A DNA stretch of 55,016 bases from Defluviitaleaceae bacterium (lineage in GTDB: Bacteria; Bacillota_I; Bacilli_A; MOL361; Turicibacteraceae), in NCBI GenBank assembly GCA_009778135.1, contig WRKJ01000105.1, positions 1 through 55,016 of the forward strand, read 5' to 3'. This document shows, piece by piece, positions 8,581-16,850 of the stretch. The notes below the pieces were generated by a model that saw only the letters and a list, made by a program, of their open reading frames with translations, was not told the DNA's origin and made no database searches. Every line of letters starts with the position of its first letter. Position 1 is the first letter of the stretch. The position numbers were made by a program, and so were the translations under genes.

Positions 8581-9909
8581 TTATCTTAAACTTAAATGCA
8601 GTATTCTATTGATGTTATCTGCTCTAGAAAACAGTCCATTAGCAAGCAAACCATTACCAGCAATGTTAATCCCTGCGATCCCCCTCACTTCTGCCATGTT
8701 TGTATGCGGATTTACCGTGACGGTATAGACGACACCACCACTGTCGCCATCAATTAAATTAATATCTGCACGAATCCCCTGATCAATTCTGATCGGGTTA
8801 AGTAGAGTACCAACAGATGCACTTGTATTTGCATTTAATATTGTAGCAAATTGATAACCACTTTGCGCCCCTCTGCTAAGCACCAGTTGCCCCACGACAA
8901 TCCCATCGTAAGTAAGCGGTCCATGTGAATGGACAACGACACCAGGATCTGTGGCAACGAATATCGCATCAATCCCTTGAAGTCGAGCCTGGTGCACAAC
9001 ACCTATACGCGCACCAAAATGATTGGTTACAATATCTCCTACTTGCAAGCCTCCACCAAACAGAGGAAGAGGAAGAAAAGGCACATCACGATGTGCAGCA
9101 CTAACAAATCCAGGTTCTCCCCATAGATTTGATGCCCTGTATCCGACTGAGAGATGATCAATCCAGCCTCTTCCAGCTCGATAAAACCAGATTTGATCCC
9201 CAGTTCTAATCTGAGGTCGTGGATTTTGAATCATTGGCTGAGTCGCAGATGGACGTGTCGTTCCAAATAGCGGTACACTAAATGCCGCCATTTCTTGCCG
9301 CTGTTCTTCATGAAAAACACCATCCATCGTTATGATATCACCTTGTTCAAAGGTAATAATTGGAGAATCAAGAATCGTGTTTCTAAACAAATCAATTGCA
9401 TCTGGGTTGTAGTCAATCAACGCCACAACCACTTGATTACCGATCACATCCAGTGACCAAGCACTCGTATTACTCATCACAGGATCAGTAATCGTCGCAT
9501 TCAAAAAGTCCATCGTTGCGACTAACGCTTGATATGAAAACTCAGCTGGCTTGATAATTGCATCTTCAAAACGAGCAATCATCGTATTCGAATTTGAAAG
9601 GCCATCCTCTAACTTAAGGATAACGAGCTCACCGTCTTCATTGATATATAATCCTCCAAAGTACGCGGGATAAATCGTTGCCCCCATTCTACTTGTTGGA
9701 AATAAACCATAAAGCTCCGATATCATCTCAAGCGCGTGATTATGATTTTGGATAAATGCATAGCCATAATTTTCAATCAGATAGTCATGTAAAGACATCT
9801 CATTGATCTCTATAGAATCAGCATGATTTGACGCAAATGCTATCCCAGTTGCGAGTAAAGAAAATCCCAGGAAAAAAGCGATGATCAAACGACGTAAAAA
9901 CTTATTCAT
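8581..9909 (-). CDS. Secreted chymotrypsin-fold serine protease with propeptide
   Basis: A 442-residue exported protein. Residues 1-27 form a signal peptide (MNKFLRRLIIAFF..., small residues near A26-S27). Residues about 30-235 look like an inhibitory or chaperone prodomain. The catalytic triad of the S1/alpha-lytic type is readable: His273 in GFVSAAH, Asp314 in GIDAIFV, Ser390 in DGDSGGVV. There are no cysteine pairs around these sites, unlike streptogrisins. Start chosen at ATG 9909 because GGGAGG lies 7 nt upstream; the in-frame ATG at 9924 overlaps that site. It has its own promoter (about 10160), a long structured leader and its own terminator, so it is a single-gene unit. Substrate and role (nutrition, processing, competition) are unknown. 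Confidence 0.85.
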   Translation of the reverse strand: MNKFLRRLIIAFFLGFSLLATGIAFASNHADSIEINEMSLHDYLIENYGYAFIQNHNHALEMISELYGLFPTSRMGATIYPAYFGGLYINEDGELVILKLEDGLSNSNTMIARFEDAIIKPAEFSYQALVATMDFLNATITDPVMSNTSAWSLDVIGNQVVVALIDYNPDAIDLFRNTILDSPIITFEQGDIITMDGVFHEEQRQEMAAFSVPLFGTTRPSATQPMIQNPRPQIRTGDQIWFYRAGRGWIDHLSVGYRASNLWGEPGFVSAAHRDVPFLPLPLFGGGLQVGDIVTNHFGARIGVVHQARLQGIDAIFVATDPGVVVHSHGPLTYDGIVVGQLVLSRGAQSGYQFATILNANTSASVGTLLNPIRIDQGIRADINLIDGDSGGVVYTVTVNPHTNMAEVRGIAGINIAGNGLLANGLFSRADNINRILHLSLR

Positions 9910-9924
9910 TTTAAAGCCTCCCAT

Positions 9925-10150
9925 TTTTTTGCGGTATTGTCAAAATTTTCCGTTAAAAACGCCCATAAATACTGTCGTCACAGCGTCTGAAGGCAAAGCA
10001 CTCCTCTACCCCCCTAAAATTGTAGCCTAACAAGGGTAGACATTAAAATGCAGCGAATTTCAGGCTTCGCTTTGTCGTCGTTTTTTATAGAATTTTTGAT
10101 CTCACCTTTTATGCCTTGATCATGTTTATCTAGAATACACCATCATACAT
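9925..10150 (-). promoter_or_regulatory. Structured 5' leader of the secreted protease gene
   Basis: A gene-free stretch of about 230 nt between the protease promoter and start codon. In the RNA sense there are consecutive hairpins: AGCGAA-GCCTGAAA-TTCGCT (10072-10053); TCTACCC/GGGTAGA with an inner TTGT/ACAA stem and loop TAGGC (10040-10005); and CTGT-GACG-ACAG (9983-9972). The first loop contains GCCT and the second AGGC, so a loop-loop contact is possible. I cannot match it to a riboswitch class I know. No supported ORF lies inside. Confidence 0.5.
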
Positions 10151-10156
10151 AATGAG

Positions 10157-10162
10157 ATTATA
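10157..10162 (-). promoter_or_regulatory. Extended -10 promoter of the protease gene
   Basis: The minus strand reads GTGATATAATC: TATAAT with a TG one base upstream. No good -35 box is seen at 17 nt, which is normal for extended -10 promoters. The leader would be about 240 nt. Confidence 0.6.
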
Positions 10163-10274
10163 TCACATCTTCGAAACATAATATGTCGATTTTTAACACT
10201 AAAATGAAATTTTAAAAAAAATGACAACTTTATGTGTAAGCGAGAATTGCCCTATTCATAATTGAGAAAGTAAT

Positions 10275-10320
10275 AAAGCGACCCCTGATTCAACATACCT
10301 TTTGGGATCGCTCTTTTTTT
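10275..10320. terminator. Terminator after the toxin-antitoxin pair
   Basis: AGCGACCC (10277-10284) pairs with GGGATCGCT (10304-10312) with a one-base bulge. A strong T-run (10313-10320) follows on the plus strand and a weaker U-rich tail on the minus strand. It lies 13 nt downstream of the toxin stop codon (10333). Confidence 0.65.
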
Positions 10321-10332
10321 GTTCAGTTATGC

Positions 10333-10644
10333 TTAGACTGTGTTTATCCAGTTAGTTCTAGCTGACAAAAATCTGTAAATCGTGACTTCTTCTTCTCCTG
10401 TAATCTCATAAATCATAACATAATCTTTTACTAGAAGATATTTAATATTCGTTTCTCGGCTAACCCTTGCAGATAGGTTTGAACCACTTTTAGGACTGCT
10501 TTCCAGTTTAGTGTAACAAGAATTGATTTCCTTTAAAAGTTCGTAAATAGTGCTTTGATATGCACCGTATTCTTTTTTTCTTTCAATAGCTTCCTCAATG
10601 TCAATGTCGACATCATCAGCGATAATTAGATTGAATTTTATCAT
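10333..10644 (-). CDS. RelE/ParE-family toxin of a type II toxin-antitoxin pair
   Basis: A 103-residue basic protein with the RelE/ParE outline: an N-terminal strand-helix (FNLIIADDVDIDIEEAIER), a long helix pair, then strands ending in IKYLLVKDYVMIYEI and a final VTIYRFLSARTNW. The strand-turn-strand with a Tyr/Arg-rich end matches toxins that either cleave mRNA on the ribosome (RelE) or poison gyrase (ParE); sequence alone does not decide between them. Its ATG overlaps the stop codon of the upstream 78-residue gene by one base (TAATG), the standard antitoxin-then-toxin order. Confidence 0.75.
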   Translation of the reverse strand: MIKFNLIIADDVDIDIEEAIERKKEYGAYQSTIYELLKEINSCYTKLESSPKSGSNLSARVSRETNIKYLLVKDYVMIYEITGEEEVTIYRFLSARTNWINTV

Positions 10645-10880
10645 TATGTTAGACCATACTTTCTTTGGAAATCTGCTTTTGTGTGGGTTCTACCTTCACG
10701 AACTGATTGTTTACCTTTTTCAATCTCCATGAATAGTATTTCCTCAGCGATTGTTTTTTCAAGTGAGTCACGGCTTATTAATAACTCGACTTCTCCAGTA
10801 TTCGATTGGAACTTTTTAGCTTCTTTTTCAATCATATTCATAAAATTTCTTACTACTGATTCACTTCTTTCTAATTCCAT
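10644..10880 (-). CDS. Antitoxin partner of the RelE/ParE-type toxin
   Basis: A 78-residue acidic-helical protein directly upstream of and overlapping the toxin gene by one base. It has no clear ribbon-helix-helix signature; the C-terminal REGRTHTKADFQRKYGL resembles the toxin-wrapping tails of small antitoxins. AAAGGAG lies before its ATG, and a promoter (TTGAAT, 18 nt, TATACT; 10937-10908) precedes it, so it is the first gene of the unit, which allows it to be made in excess of the toxin. The call rests on gene order, size and partner rather than on a recognised domain. Confidence 0.65.
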   Translation of the reverse strand: MELERSESVVRNFMNMIEKEAKKFQSNTGEVELLISRDSLEKTIAEEILFMEIEKGKQSVREGRTHTKADFQRKYGLT

Positions 10881-10907
10881 TTTGACCGCTCCTTTTCTTT
10901 GTGATTT

Positions 10908-10937
10908 AGTATATCATGCTTTAGGGGGGTTATTCAA
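10908..10937 (-). promoter_or_regulatory. Promoter of the toxin-antitoxin pair
   Basis: On the minus strand: TTGAAT (10937-10932), an 18-nt spacer containing a run of six C, and TATACT (10913-10908), about 28 nt before the antitoxin ATG. Confidence 0.6.
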
Positions 10938-10994
10938 GATTCGTTTCATCATCATTGGTTATTCACGTGACAGTTTTTATTTAGAAAGCAAGTC

Positions 10995-11435
10995 TTAATC
11001 GTAAAACTTCACGGCTAAAGCTTTTAACTGTTCAAATTCAGCTTGATGCACGGCTTCAACTTCAATTTCACCAAAGTGACCTTGCTCTTCATAGTGATTC
11101 GCCAATGCTTCAACAAGAATAGCTTGATGCATCAAAGCGGGTTCAGCTAACACATCGTTAACGACTTGGCTTAATGTAGCGCAAAGAATGTCCCATTCGT
11201 CGTTGTAATCAATGTTTGAAAAATCATCAACGCGTTTTACATCAAAATTCCCTTCTGTCATCTCTTCCGTTGAATAAACAAAAATGCATGCTTTTGCTGC
11301 ATCAAAAGAAAAGTGATCTTCAACAAATAATTCCATATATTGAAGTGCTGAAATTCCACGCAAAACAACGTCTTTTCCTTTTAAAAAACGCGACAAGCGA
11401 ACACGATTAGATCGATTAAGAGAAAAATCTCCCAT
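10995..11435 (-). CDS. Unrecognised 146-residue protein next to the toxin-antitoxin pair
   Basis: No family is recognised with confidence. The protein is acidic overall but begins with a basic segment (RSNRVRLSRFLKGKDVVLRGISALQYMELF) that could be a small nucleic-acid-binding fold. The following LSGxSAL-like pattern and a later helix ending VLAEPALMHQAILVEAL recall, loosely, AbiEi-type antitoxins, but the resemblance is too weak to name it. The start was placed at ATG 11435, with GGAAGG 8 nt upstream; an ATG at 11441 and a GTG at 11444 crowd that site. It lies 115 nt before the antitoxin gene, which has its own promoter. Confidence 0.6.
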   Translation of the reverse strand: MGDFSLNRSNRVRLSRFLKGKDVVLRGISALQYMELFVEDHFSFDAAKACIFVYSTEEMTEGNFDVKRVDDFSNIDYNDEWDILCATLSQVVNDVLAEPALMHQAILVEALANHYEEQGHFGEIEVEAVHQAEFEQLKALAVKFYD

Positions 11436-11540
11436 TGTCATCACCTTCCTTATTCAATTTCTGTTCATTTTACAATTTCAAATGATGTAAGCATTTCAAC
11501 TCTGGTTAGCATGCCAGCTTCTTTAATCAGTATACACTAT

Positions 11541-11577
11541 TTTTCTAAAAAAGAAAAGAAGCAATACACATTGCTTC
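11541..11577 (-). terminator. Terminator of the aromatic operon, overlapping the aroQ stop codon
   Basis: On the minus strand GAAGCAAT-GTGT-ATTGCTTC (11577-11558) is a perfect 8-bp stem with a tetraloop followed by TTTTCTTTTTT. The 5' arm includes the aroQ stop codon (11578-11576), so the last ribosome could delay folding. Confidence 0.85.
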
Positions 11578-12019
11578 AATCAATCATCATCGCCAGCTCA
11601 TCTTTCAAGTAAAGAATCGCTTCTTGATAACCTTCGATTCCTTTTCCCATAATGGTATGTTGACAAGCCATCCCTGCATATGATCGTTGACGAAATGTTT
11701 CTCGTTCATGTATGTTGGATAAATGAACTTCAACTGCTGGTAAACCAACCGCTTTTAACGCATCCAAGATGGCAATGCTCGTGTGGGTGTAAGCTGCCGG
11801 GTTAATGATAATGCCATCATAAACATCGTAAGCAGCTTGTATGACATCGACCAAAGCACCTTCATGATTGGATTGAAAAATGTGATACTCAATTTGATGC
11901 GTCTTACAAGTCGTTTTTACAAGATTTTTCAAATCTTCGTAAGTTGCATGACCATAAATAGCTGGCTCACGCATGCCGAGCATATTTAAATTAGGCCCAT
12001 TAACGATCAATAATTTCAT
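11576..12019 (-). CDS. aroQ: 3-Dehydroquinate dehydratase, type II
   Basis: Dehydrates 3-dehydroquinate to 3-dehydroshikimate, third step of the shikimate pathway. At 147 residues it matches the dodecameric type II class. Motifs: NGPNLNMLGMREPAIYG (residues 7-23, catalytic Arg and Tyr), NHEG, INPAAYTHTSIAI, and VEVHLSNIHERE with the catalytic His. The start is ATG 12019, preceded by GGAGG at 6 nt; the open frame continues upstream only because it overlaps aroE-aroK. The last 20 nt of the fused gene overlap this start, so translation is probably coupled. It is the last gene of the operon. Confidence 0.96.
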   Translation of the reverse strand: MKLLIVNGPNLNMLGMREPAIYGHATYEDLKNLVKTTCKTHQIEYHIFQSNHEGALVDVIQAAYDVYDGIIINPAAYTHTSIAILDALKAVGLPAVEVHLSNIHERETFRQRSYAGMACQHTIMGKGIEGYQEAILYLKDELAMMID

Positions 12020-13235
12020 AAAAAGCCTCCAACACTTTTTTGGCCACGACATCAACCTGATCATCATTCACAACCGTCTGATCAGCAAACTGCTGGTACA
12101 AAGGCGAACGCACTTCATACATGCTTGCCAGGTCTCCCATAGAAAGCGGGCGATTTGTCCGGTCCAGTGCTTCCAGTTGACGTTCTAAAAATAAAATAAC
12201 GCCATTTTGATGCAGGGATGCTTCATTTTCAAGACGTGTGACACAACCACCACCTGTTGTCACAATAACGCCTGATAAAGCACCCACTTGTTTGATCACA
12301 TCAGATTCATAGGTTCTAAAACTGGATTCCCCTTCTTCTTTGAAAATGTCGGGGATGGATTTTCCTGTTCGTTTTTCAATTTCGTGATCTGTATCAACGA
12401 CTTTTCGACCTGTCAATTCAGCTAGTGCAAGTCCGACGGTCGTTTTTCCAGAACCAGGCATTCCGATCAAAATGATGTTTTGTGTTTCTTTTTGAATACT
12501 TGCTACAATTTGATCGATTTTCTCATCGGAAATCCGTTGACCTATAAAAACTTCAGATGCTGCAGCTGCTTGTGCAACGAGCATCGGTAAACCACCTATA
12601 TGAGGAATCCCTCGTTTTTTAGCTTCTAAAAGCAAAGCCGTCTGATGCGGGTTATAGATTAAATCGACGACACCTTCTAAATTTTTAAAAGGGGACAAAG
12701 CGACAGGTGATGCCCCATTGTACGGATACATACCAACAGGCGTCGTGTTAATGATCACTTGACTATCCTCATGTTGATCCAAATTATCATAATGATTGAC
12801 ACCTTGACGCGACACAACAATGATCTCTTTTGCGCCTTCTTCTTTTAAAACATGACTTGCTGTTAACCGACTCCCACCACTGCCTAGCACAAGAACTTTT
12901 TTTTCTTTTACGTTGATATTCCCGATTTTCAACAGGTGTAAAAACCCTGCAGCATCGGTATTATCCCCATATAAACTGCCATCTTTCATGCGTTTAATGG
13001 TATTCACACTACCGATCGCACGGGCTGCTGGTGATAGCTGATCACAATAAGCAAGGCATGCTTGTTTGTAAGGGATCGTCACATTCAACCCATCAAAAGG
13101 GGTCGTTTCCATAAAATTCGCCAGTTTATCACGTTCAACTTCGAATAAGTCATATGTATAATCACCTAATGCTTTGTGAATCAAAGGTGAGTAACTATGG
13201 GTGAGTTTTTCACCGATTAGGCCATACTGCAACAT
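12000..13235 (-). CDS. aroE-aroK: Fused shikimate dehydrogenase - shikimate kinase
   Basis: One 411-residue frame encodes two consecutive pathway enzymes. Residues 1-250 are AroE (dehydroshikimate to shikimate, NADPH): SYSPLIHKAL (14-23), NVTIPYK with catalytic Lys57, GDNTDAAGF with Asp94, the nucleotide loop GSGGSRLTA (118-126) and GLPMLVAQAA. Residues 252-411 are AroK (shikimate to shikimate-3-phosphate, ATP): P-loop GMPGSGKT (258-265), DTD (281-283), FRTYE with Arg307, TTGGGCV (326-332) and TNRPL in the lid. All catalytic residues appear intact in both halves, so both activities are likely. The GSGGSR loop differs from the common GxGGxA. ATG overlaps the pheA stop by one base (TAATG). Confidence 0.95.
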   Translation of the reverse strand: MLQYGLIGEKLTHSYSPLIHKALGDYTYDLFEVERDKLANFMETTPFDGLNVTIPYKQACLAYCDQLSPAARAIGSVNTIKRMKDGSLYGDNTDAAGFLHLLKIGNINVKEKKVLVLGSGGSRLTASHVLKEEGAKEIIVVSRQGVNHYDNLDQHEDSQVIINTTPVGMYPYNGASPVALSPFKNLEGVVDLIYNPHQTALLLEAKKRGIPHIGGLPMLVAQAAAASEVFIGQRISDEKIDQIVASIQKETQNIILIGMPGSGKTTVGLALAELTGRKVVDTDHEIEKRTGKSIPDIFKEEGESSFRTYESDVIKQVGALSGVIVTTGGGCVTRLENEASLHQNGVILFLERQLEALDRTNRPLSMGDLASMYEVRSPLYQQFADQTVVNDDQVDVVAKKVLEAFYEIIDR

Positions 13236-14380
13236 TACACCACCTCGAGATAACTGCCTAAATATTTAAACTCTTGACAAATTTCATCTAAGCTGTCCAT
13301 TAAAATGGCGAACTCTTTTGAATAGATAGACGTTTCTAAGTCGAAGTAAAATTTAAATTGGAAATCTTTATCTGGCATCGGTCGACTTTCCAATTTTTGT
13401 AAATTGATGCCCAATGCATGAAATCTAGCAAGTACTTTATAAAGGGCACCTGGCTGATGCGGCAACACAGCCATAATACTGGTTTTATCTGCACCTGGAT
13501 AAATCTCTAAGTTTTTCGCCATACAAATAAACCTTGTATAATTATTACTTTGATCTTGAACATCTCGTTTTAAACAGTCGAGTCCATACCGTGCAACAGA
13601 GTGAGTGGAGCAAATGGCAGCTAAGTCGTTTCGTTCAGATGTTGCCACTAATTTGGCAGCCAAAGCGGTATTTTCGCAAGGTGTTATTTTAACTGCTGTT
13701 CCTATTTTTTCAATTAAAGCAGCACATTGAGCAAGTGCTTGCGGGTGAGAAATGATTTCTTTAATATCAGCTTGCTTGACGCCATTTTTCACTGCTAAAT
13801 TGTGATCAATTTTAAGACGCATGCTTTTTACGATTTTAAAATCGTGAACTTGTAACAAACGATATACGGCATTAACTGATCCAGCTGTCGAATTTTCTAA
13901 TGGCAAAACACCATATTCACAAAAGCCATTTTCAATGGCAGAAAAAACCCCTTCGAATGTGTTGAAATATTGCACATCTGGATGTTTAAAAAGCTTTTTA
14001 CTTGCAAGTCCAGAGTACGCACCTTCGATCCCTTGACAAGCAACAACGGGATTTTCTTTCAACATTTTAGGTGTCTGCTCAATGGCTTGTGTAATTTCAT
14101 GATAAAGAGGTGAATGATCCGTCTTATGTAAATGTTGATAATTACGACTGATTTCAAATAATGTATCGTACAATGGGTAAATATACGTGCTTAATTCATC
14201 AGGTAATTTTTTTGCAAGTGCCAACACTTTTGCTTCTTCACGACTTTTATCAAGTGTCGGAAAATGGTTGGCTTTTTTATAATCAGCAATTTGTGATACC
14301 ACATCCATCCGCTCTTTGAACAACGTGATTAATTCATGATCAATTCGATCAATGTCATCTCTTAATTTATCTAAACTCAT
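13235..14380 (-). CDS. pheA: Bifunctional chorismate mutase - prephenate dehydratase
   Basis: Converts chorismate to prephenate and on to phenylpyruvate, committing carbon to phenylalanine. The 381-residue protein has three parts: an AroQ-type chorismate mutase helix bundle (about 1-90, LRDDIDRIDHELITLFKER and later SREEAKV), a periplasmic-binding-like dehydratase (about 105-285, with GIEGAYSG, YFNTFEGVFSAIENG, LPLENSTAGSV, and NNYTRFICM containing the catalytic Thr), and a C-terminal ACT domain (about 295-375, HQPGALYKVLARF then INLQKLESRP) that should bind Phe for feedback inhibition. Such CM-PDT fusions are usual in proteobacteria and less so in Bacilli, where PheA often lacks the mutase. 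AAGGAG precedes the ATG. Confidence 0.96.
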   Translation of the reverse strand: MSLDKLRDDIDRIDHELITLFKERMDVVSQIADYKKANHFPTLDKSREEAKVLALAKKLPDELSTYIYPLYDTLFEISRNYQHLHKTDHSPLYHEITQAIEQTPKMLKENPVVACQGIEGAYSGLASKKLFKHPDVQYFNTFEGVFSAIENGFCEYGVLPLENSTAGSVNAVYRLLQVHDFKIVKSMRLKIDHNLAVKNGVKQADIKEIISHPQALAQCAALIEKIGTAVKITPCENTALAAKLVATSERNDLAAICSTHSVARYGLDCLKRDVQDQSNNYTRFICMAKNLEIYPGADKTSIMAVLPHQPGALYKVLARFHALGINLQKLESRPMPDKDFQFKFYFDLETSIYSKEFAILMDSLDEICQEFKYLGSYLEVV

Positions 14381-14408
14381 GTTCTAAACTCCTTCCCGTT
14401 GTGCATTT

Positions 14409-15497
14409 TCACAACTTCCCACTTTCTAACAACACATCTAAGATACAAATGGCAGCAACGGCTTCTACACAGGGTACTGCCCTTGGTACGATACATGGAT
14501 CATGTCGCCCATGAACTTCCAAGATCGCATGCGCTTGACGTGTTAGATCAACACTTTGTTGCGTTTGTGCAATAGAAGAGGTTGGCTTCACTGCAACTTT
14601 AAACAGCAACGGCATCCCTGTCGTCATGCCGCCAAGAATGCCACCATGATGATTGGTTATCGTTTTGACTTGATCACCTTCGTAATAATAGTCGTCATTA
14701 TGAACACTACCCGTCATCGTTGCCGCATCAAACCCCGCACCAAATTCGATTCCTTTGATCGCAGGAATGGCAAACATCAAAGCAGATAATCGATTTTCCA
14801 TCCCATCAAACATCGGTTCACCAAGTCCAACAGGTAAACCAATGATGGCACATTCAATGGTACCGCCTAACGAATCCAACTTTCTTCTTGCTTGATCCAC
14901 CGCTTCTTTCATCGCAACGCCTGCTTCATCATTAACGACGGGAAATTCTTTTTCACCAACCGTTAATAGGTGATCTTTCGCCACTTGAACAGGATCAAAC
15001 CTTTCATCACAAACATCTCCGATAGAAGCAATATGTGCACCGATATAAATGCCGTTCTTCGCAAGTATCTGCAATGCAATCCCACCTGCTATACAAAGCG
15101 GTGCGGTCAACCTTCCTGAGAAATGACCGCCACCAGCGACATCCTGATAACCCCCATGTTTCACATGGGCGGGAAAATCAGCATGACCAGGTCGTGGTAT
15201 TTTTTTGAGATTTTCATAATCTACTGAGCGAATATTTTGATTATGAATCACTGCCGTTAGCGGTGCACCACATGTTTGATTGTCAACAAGACCTGTTAAA
15301 AATTGCGGTATATCTGCTTCTTTTCTCGTGGTCGACCAAGGGTTTCGACCAGGTGCACGTCGATTTAAAAACTGTTGTAACACATCCATGTCAATGGGAA
15401 TGCCTGCAGGCAAACCATCTAACGTCATGCCAATGGCAGGTGCGTGAGATTGACCGAAAATGGATAAAGCTAATTTATTTTTCCAAACACTACTCAT
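14409..15497 (-). CDS. aroC: Chorismate synthase
   Basis: Makes chorismate from EPSP with reduced FMN. 362 residues. Signatures: [10 protein letters not shown] (residues 14-23), [24 protein letters not shown], the flavin loop [16 protein letters not shown], and [14 protein letters not shown] near the C-terminus with the HDPC Asp/His pair. GAAAGGA lies upstream of the ATG. It follows aroA after a 72-nt gap, the largest inside the operon, where no promoter or hairpin is obvious. It is monofunctional with respect to flavin reduction as far as sequence shows. Confidence 0.97.
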   Translation of the reverse strand: MSSVWKNKLALSIFGQSHAPAIGMTLDGLPAGIPIDMDVLQQFLNRRAPGRNPWSTTRKEADIPQFLTGLVDNQTCGAPLTAVIHNQNIRSVDYENLKKIPRPGHADFPAHVKHGGYQDVAGGGHFSGRLTAPLCIAGGIALQILAKNGIYIGAHIASIGDVCDERFDPVQVAKDHLLTVGEKEFPVVNDEAGVAMKEAVDQARRKLDSLGGTIECAIIGLPVGLGEPMFDGMENRLSALMFAIPAIKGIEFGAGFDAATMTGSVHNDDYYYEGDQVKTITNHHGGILGGMTTGMPLLFKVAVKPTSSIAQTQQSVDLTRQAHAILEVHGRHDPCIVPRAVPCVEAVAAICILDVLLESGKL

Positions 15498-15569
15498 GGT
15501 TTTTTCCGTTCCTTTCTTCTGCGCAGCTTCCAGATGGACTTTTCAGTTGTTCATCAAACTGATTCGCCA

Positions 15570-16850
15570 TTAATCTAACACTTCTATTTTCAACGGCTTA
15601 CCCAGTTTCTCAAAATCTTCCCATAGCTTCGGATAAGACTTGTTCACCGCTTCGGCGCCTGTTAAAATGACAGGTTCTGTACAAGCAGTCGAAGCAGCAG
15701 CTGCAAGCATGGCGATCCGATGGTCAATATGGGCATCAACCCTTCCTCCTATTAAGTGAGGAACACCGTCAATAATCAAACCATCTTCAAGCTCTGTCAC
15801 TTTCGCACCGAGAGCATTCAACGTACTAGCAGTTGTCGCCAATCTATCTGATTCTTTGATTCGTAGTCGGCCTGCATTTTTAATCACACTTCTCCCTTTC
15901 GCAACTGACAAAATGGCAGCGATGACAGGGATCAAATCTGGAATCTCTCCTGCATCAATTTCAATCCCATGTCGCGTGCCTTCTTTAACAGTCACAGCAT
16001 GGTCATCCCAGCTGATACGTGCGCCAATTTGACGGATGATATCAGCCATGCGACGGTCGCCTTGTAAACTGTTGGGATTGATGCTTTTTAAAGTAATGTC
16101 ACCGCCTGGCATGGCACCACTTGCTAACCAAAAAGCACCATTGGACCAATCTCCATCAGTAAGTGCTTCGGATGGACTTGTTAAAGTAGCACCACCTTTC
16201 ACATGGTAAGTTGTTCCGATTTGTTCATGCGTCAAACCAAAGTCTTTTTGCACCCCTAATGTAATCGCAATATAGTCTCCTGATTGTAATGTTTCAGTAA
16301 TCTCTAAAGTGCTATTTGCTTCAAGTAAAGGCAGTGCCATGAGTAAGCCACTGATGTATTGAGAAGACACATTACCAGCGATGGCATAGGTTCCTGCTTC
16401 TAACTTACCTTCACAACGTAATGTCGCTTCCGTCGGTCGACTTAACGTGATGCCTTTACCCGTTAACACACCATCTAAAGGTGCGATGGGCCTTTCGGGC
16501 AAACGTCCTTCCATCTGAAACTCTCCCGTGACACCGAGTGCACAAACAACCGGCAGCATAAATCTAAACGTCGAACCACTTTCTTTACATGGAAGCACTG
16601 CTTTTTCCGGCAAGTTTTCTCGGTCTAAAGGTTGAACCAAAAAACCATCTGTTAATGTTTCAATTTTTGCGCCTAAGCTTTGCAAACAAGCAACCGTCGC
16701 CGCAATATCAACTGCACCTGTATGCTGACAATAAATGGTCGTTGCTTGATCAGCCAAGCTGGCACAAATGAGCAACCGATGCAAATGAGATTTTGACGGA
16801 ATGGCAAAAATATCTCCTTTGATCGGTCCTGGTTCCATTGTTACAATCAT
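15570..16850 (-). CDS. aroA: 3-Phosphoshikimate 1-carboxyvinyltransferase (EPSP synthase)
   Basis: Transfers enolpyruvyl from PEP to shikimate-3-phosphate. 426 residues in the two-lobed fold. Motifs: IPSKSHLHRLLI (S-K-S-x-x-x-R, about residues 17-28), CKESGSTFRFMLPV in place of the E. coli GNAGTAMR segment, LPERPIAPL, GNVSSQYISGLLMALP, GDWSNGAFWLASGA, RIKESDRL and DHRIAML. The SGSTFR form of the PEP-site loop is seen in clostridial-type enzymes; glyphosate response cannot be predicted from this. Its ATG overlaps the aroB stop by 4 nt. Confidence 0.96.
   Translation of the reverse strand: MIVTMEPGPIKGDIFAIPSKSHLHRLLICASLADQATTIYCQHTGAVDIAATVACLQSLGAKIETLTDGFLVQPLDRENLPEKAVLPCKESGSTFRFMLPVVCALGVTGEFQMEGRLPERPIAPLDGVLTGKGITLSRPTEATLRCEGKLEAGTYAIAGNVSSQYISGLLMALPLLEANSTLEITETLQSGDYIAITLGVQKDFGLTHEQIGTTYHVKGGATLTSPSEALTDGDWSNGAFWLASGAMPGGDITLKSINPNSLQGDRRMADIIRQIGARISWDDHAVTVKEGTRHGIEIDAGEIPDLIPVIAAILSVAKGRSVIKNAGRLRIKESDRLATTASTLNALGAKVTELEDGLIIDGVPHLIGGRVDAHIDHRIAMLAAAASTACTEPVILTGAEAVNKSYPKLWEDFEKLGKPLKIEVLD

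Noticed and set aside
10681-10998. Plus-strand ORF opposite the antitoxin gene
   Set aside because: Antisense shadow of the toxin-antitoxin unit; no ribosome site and biased composition.
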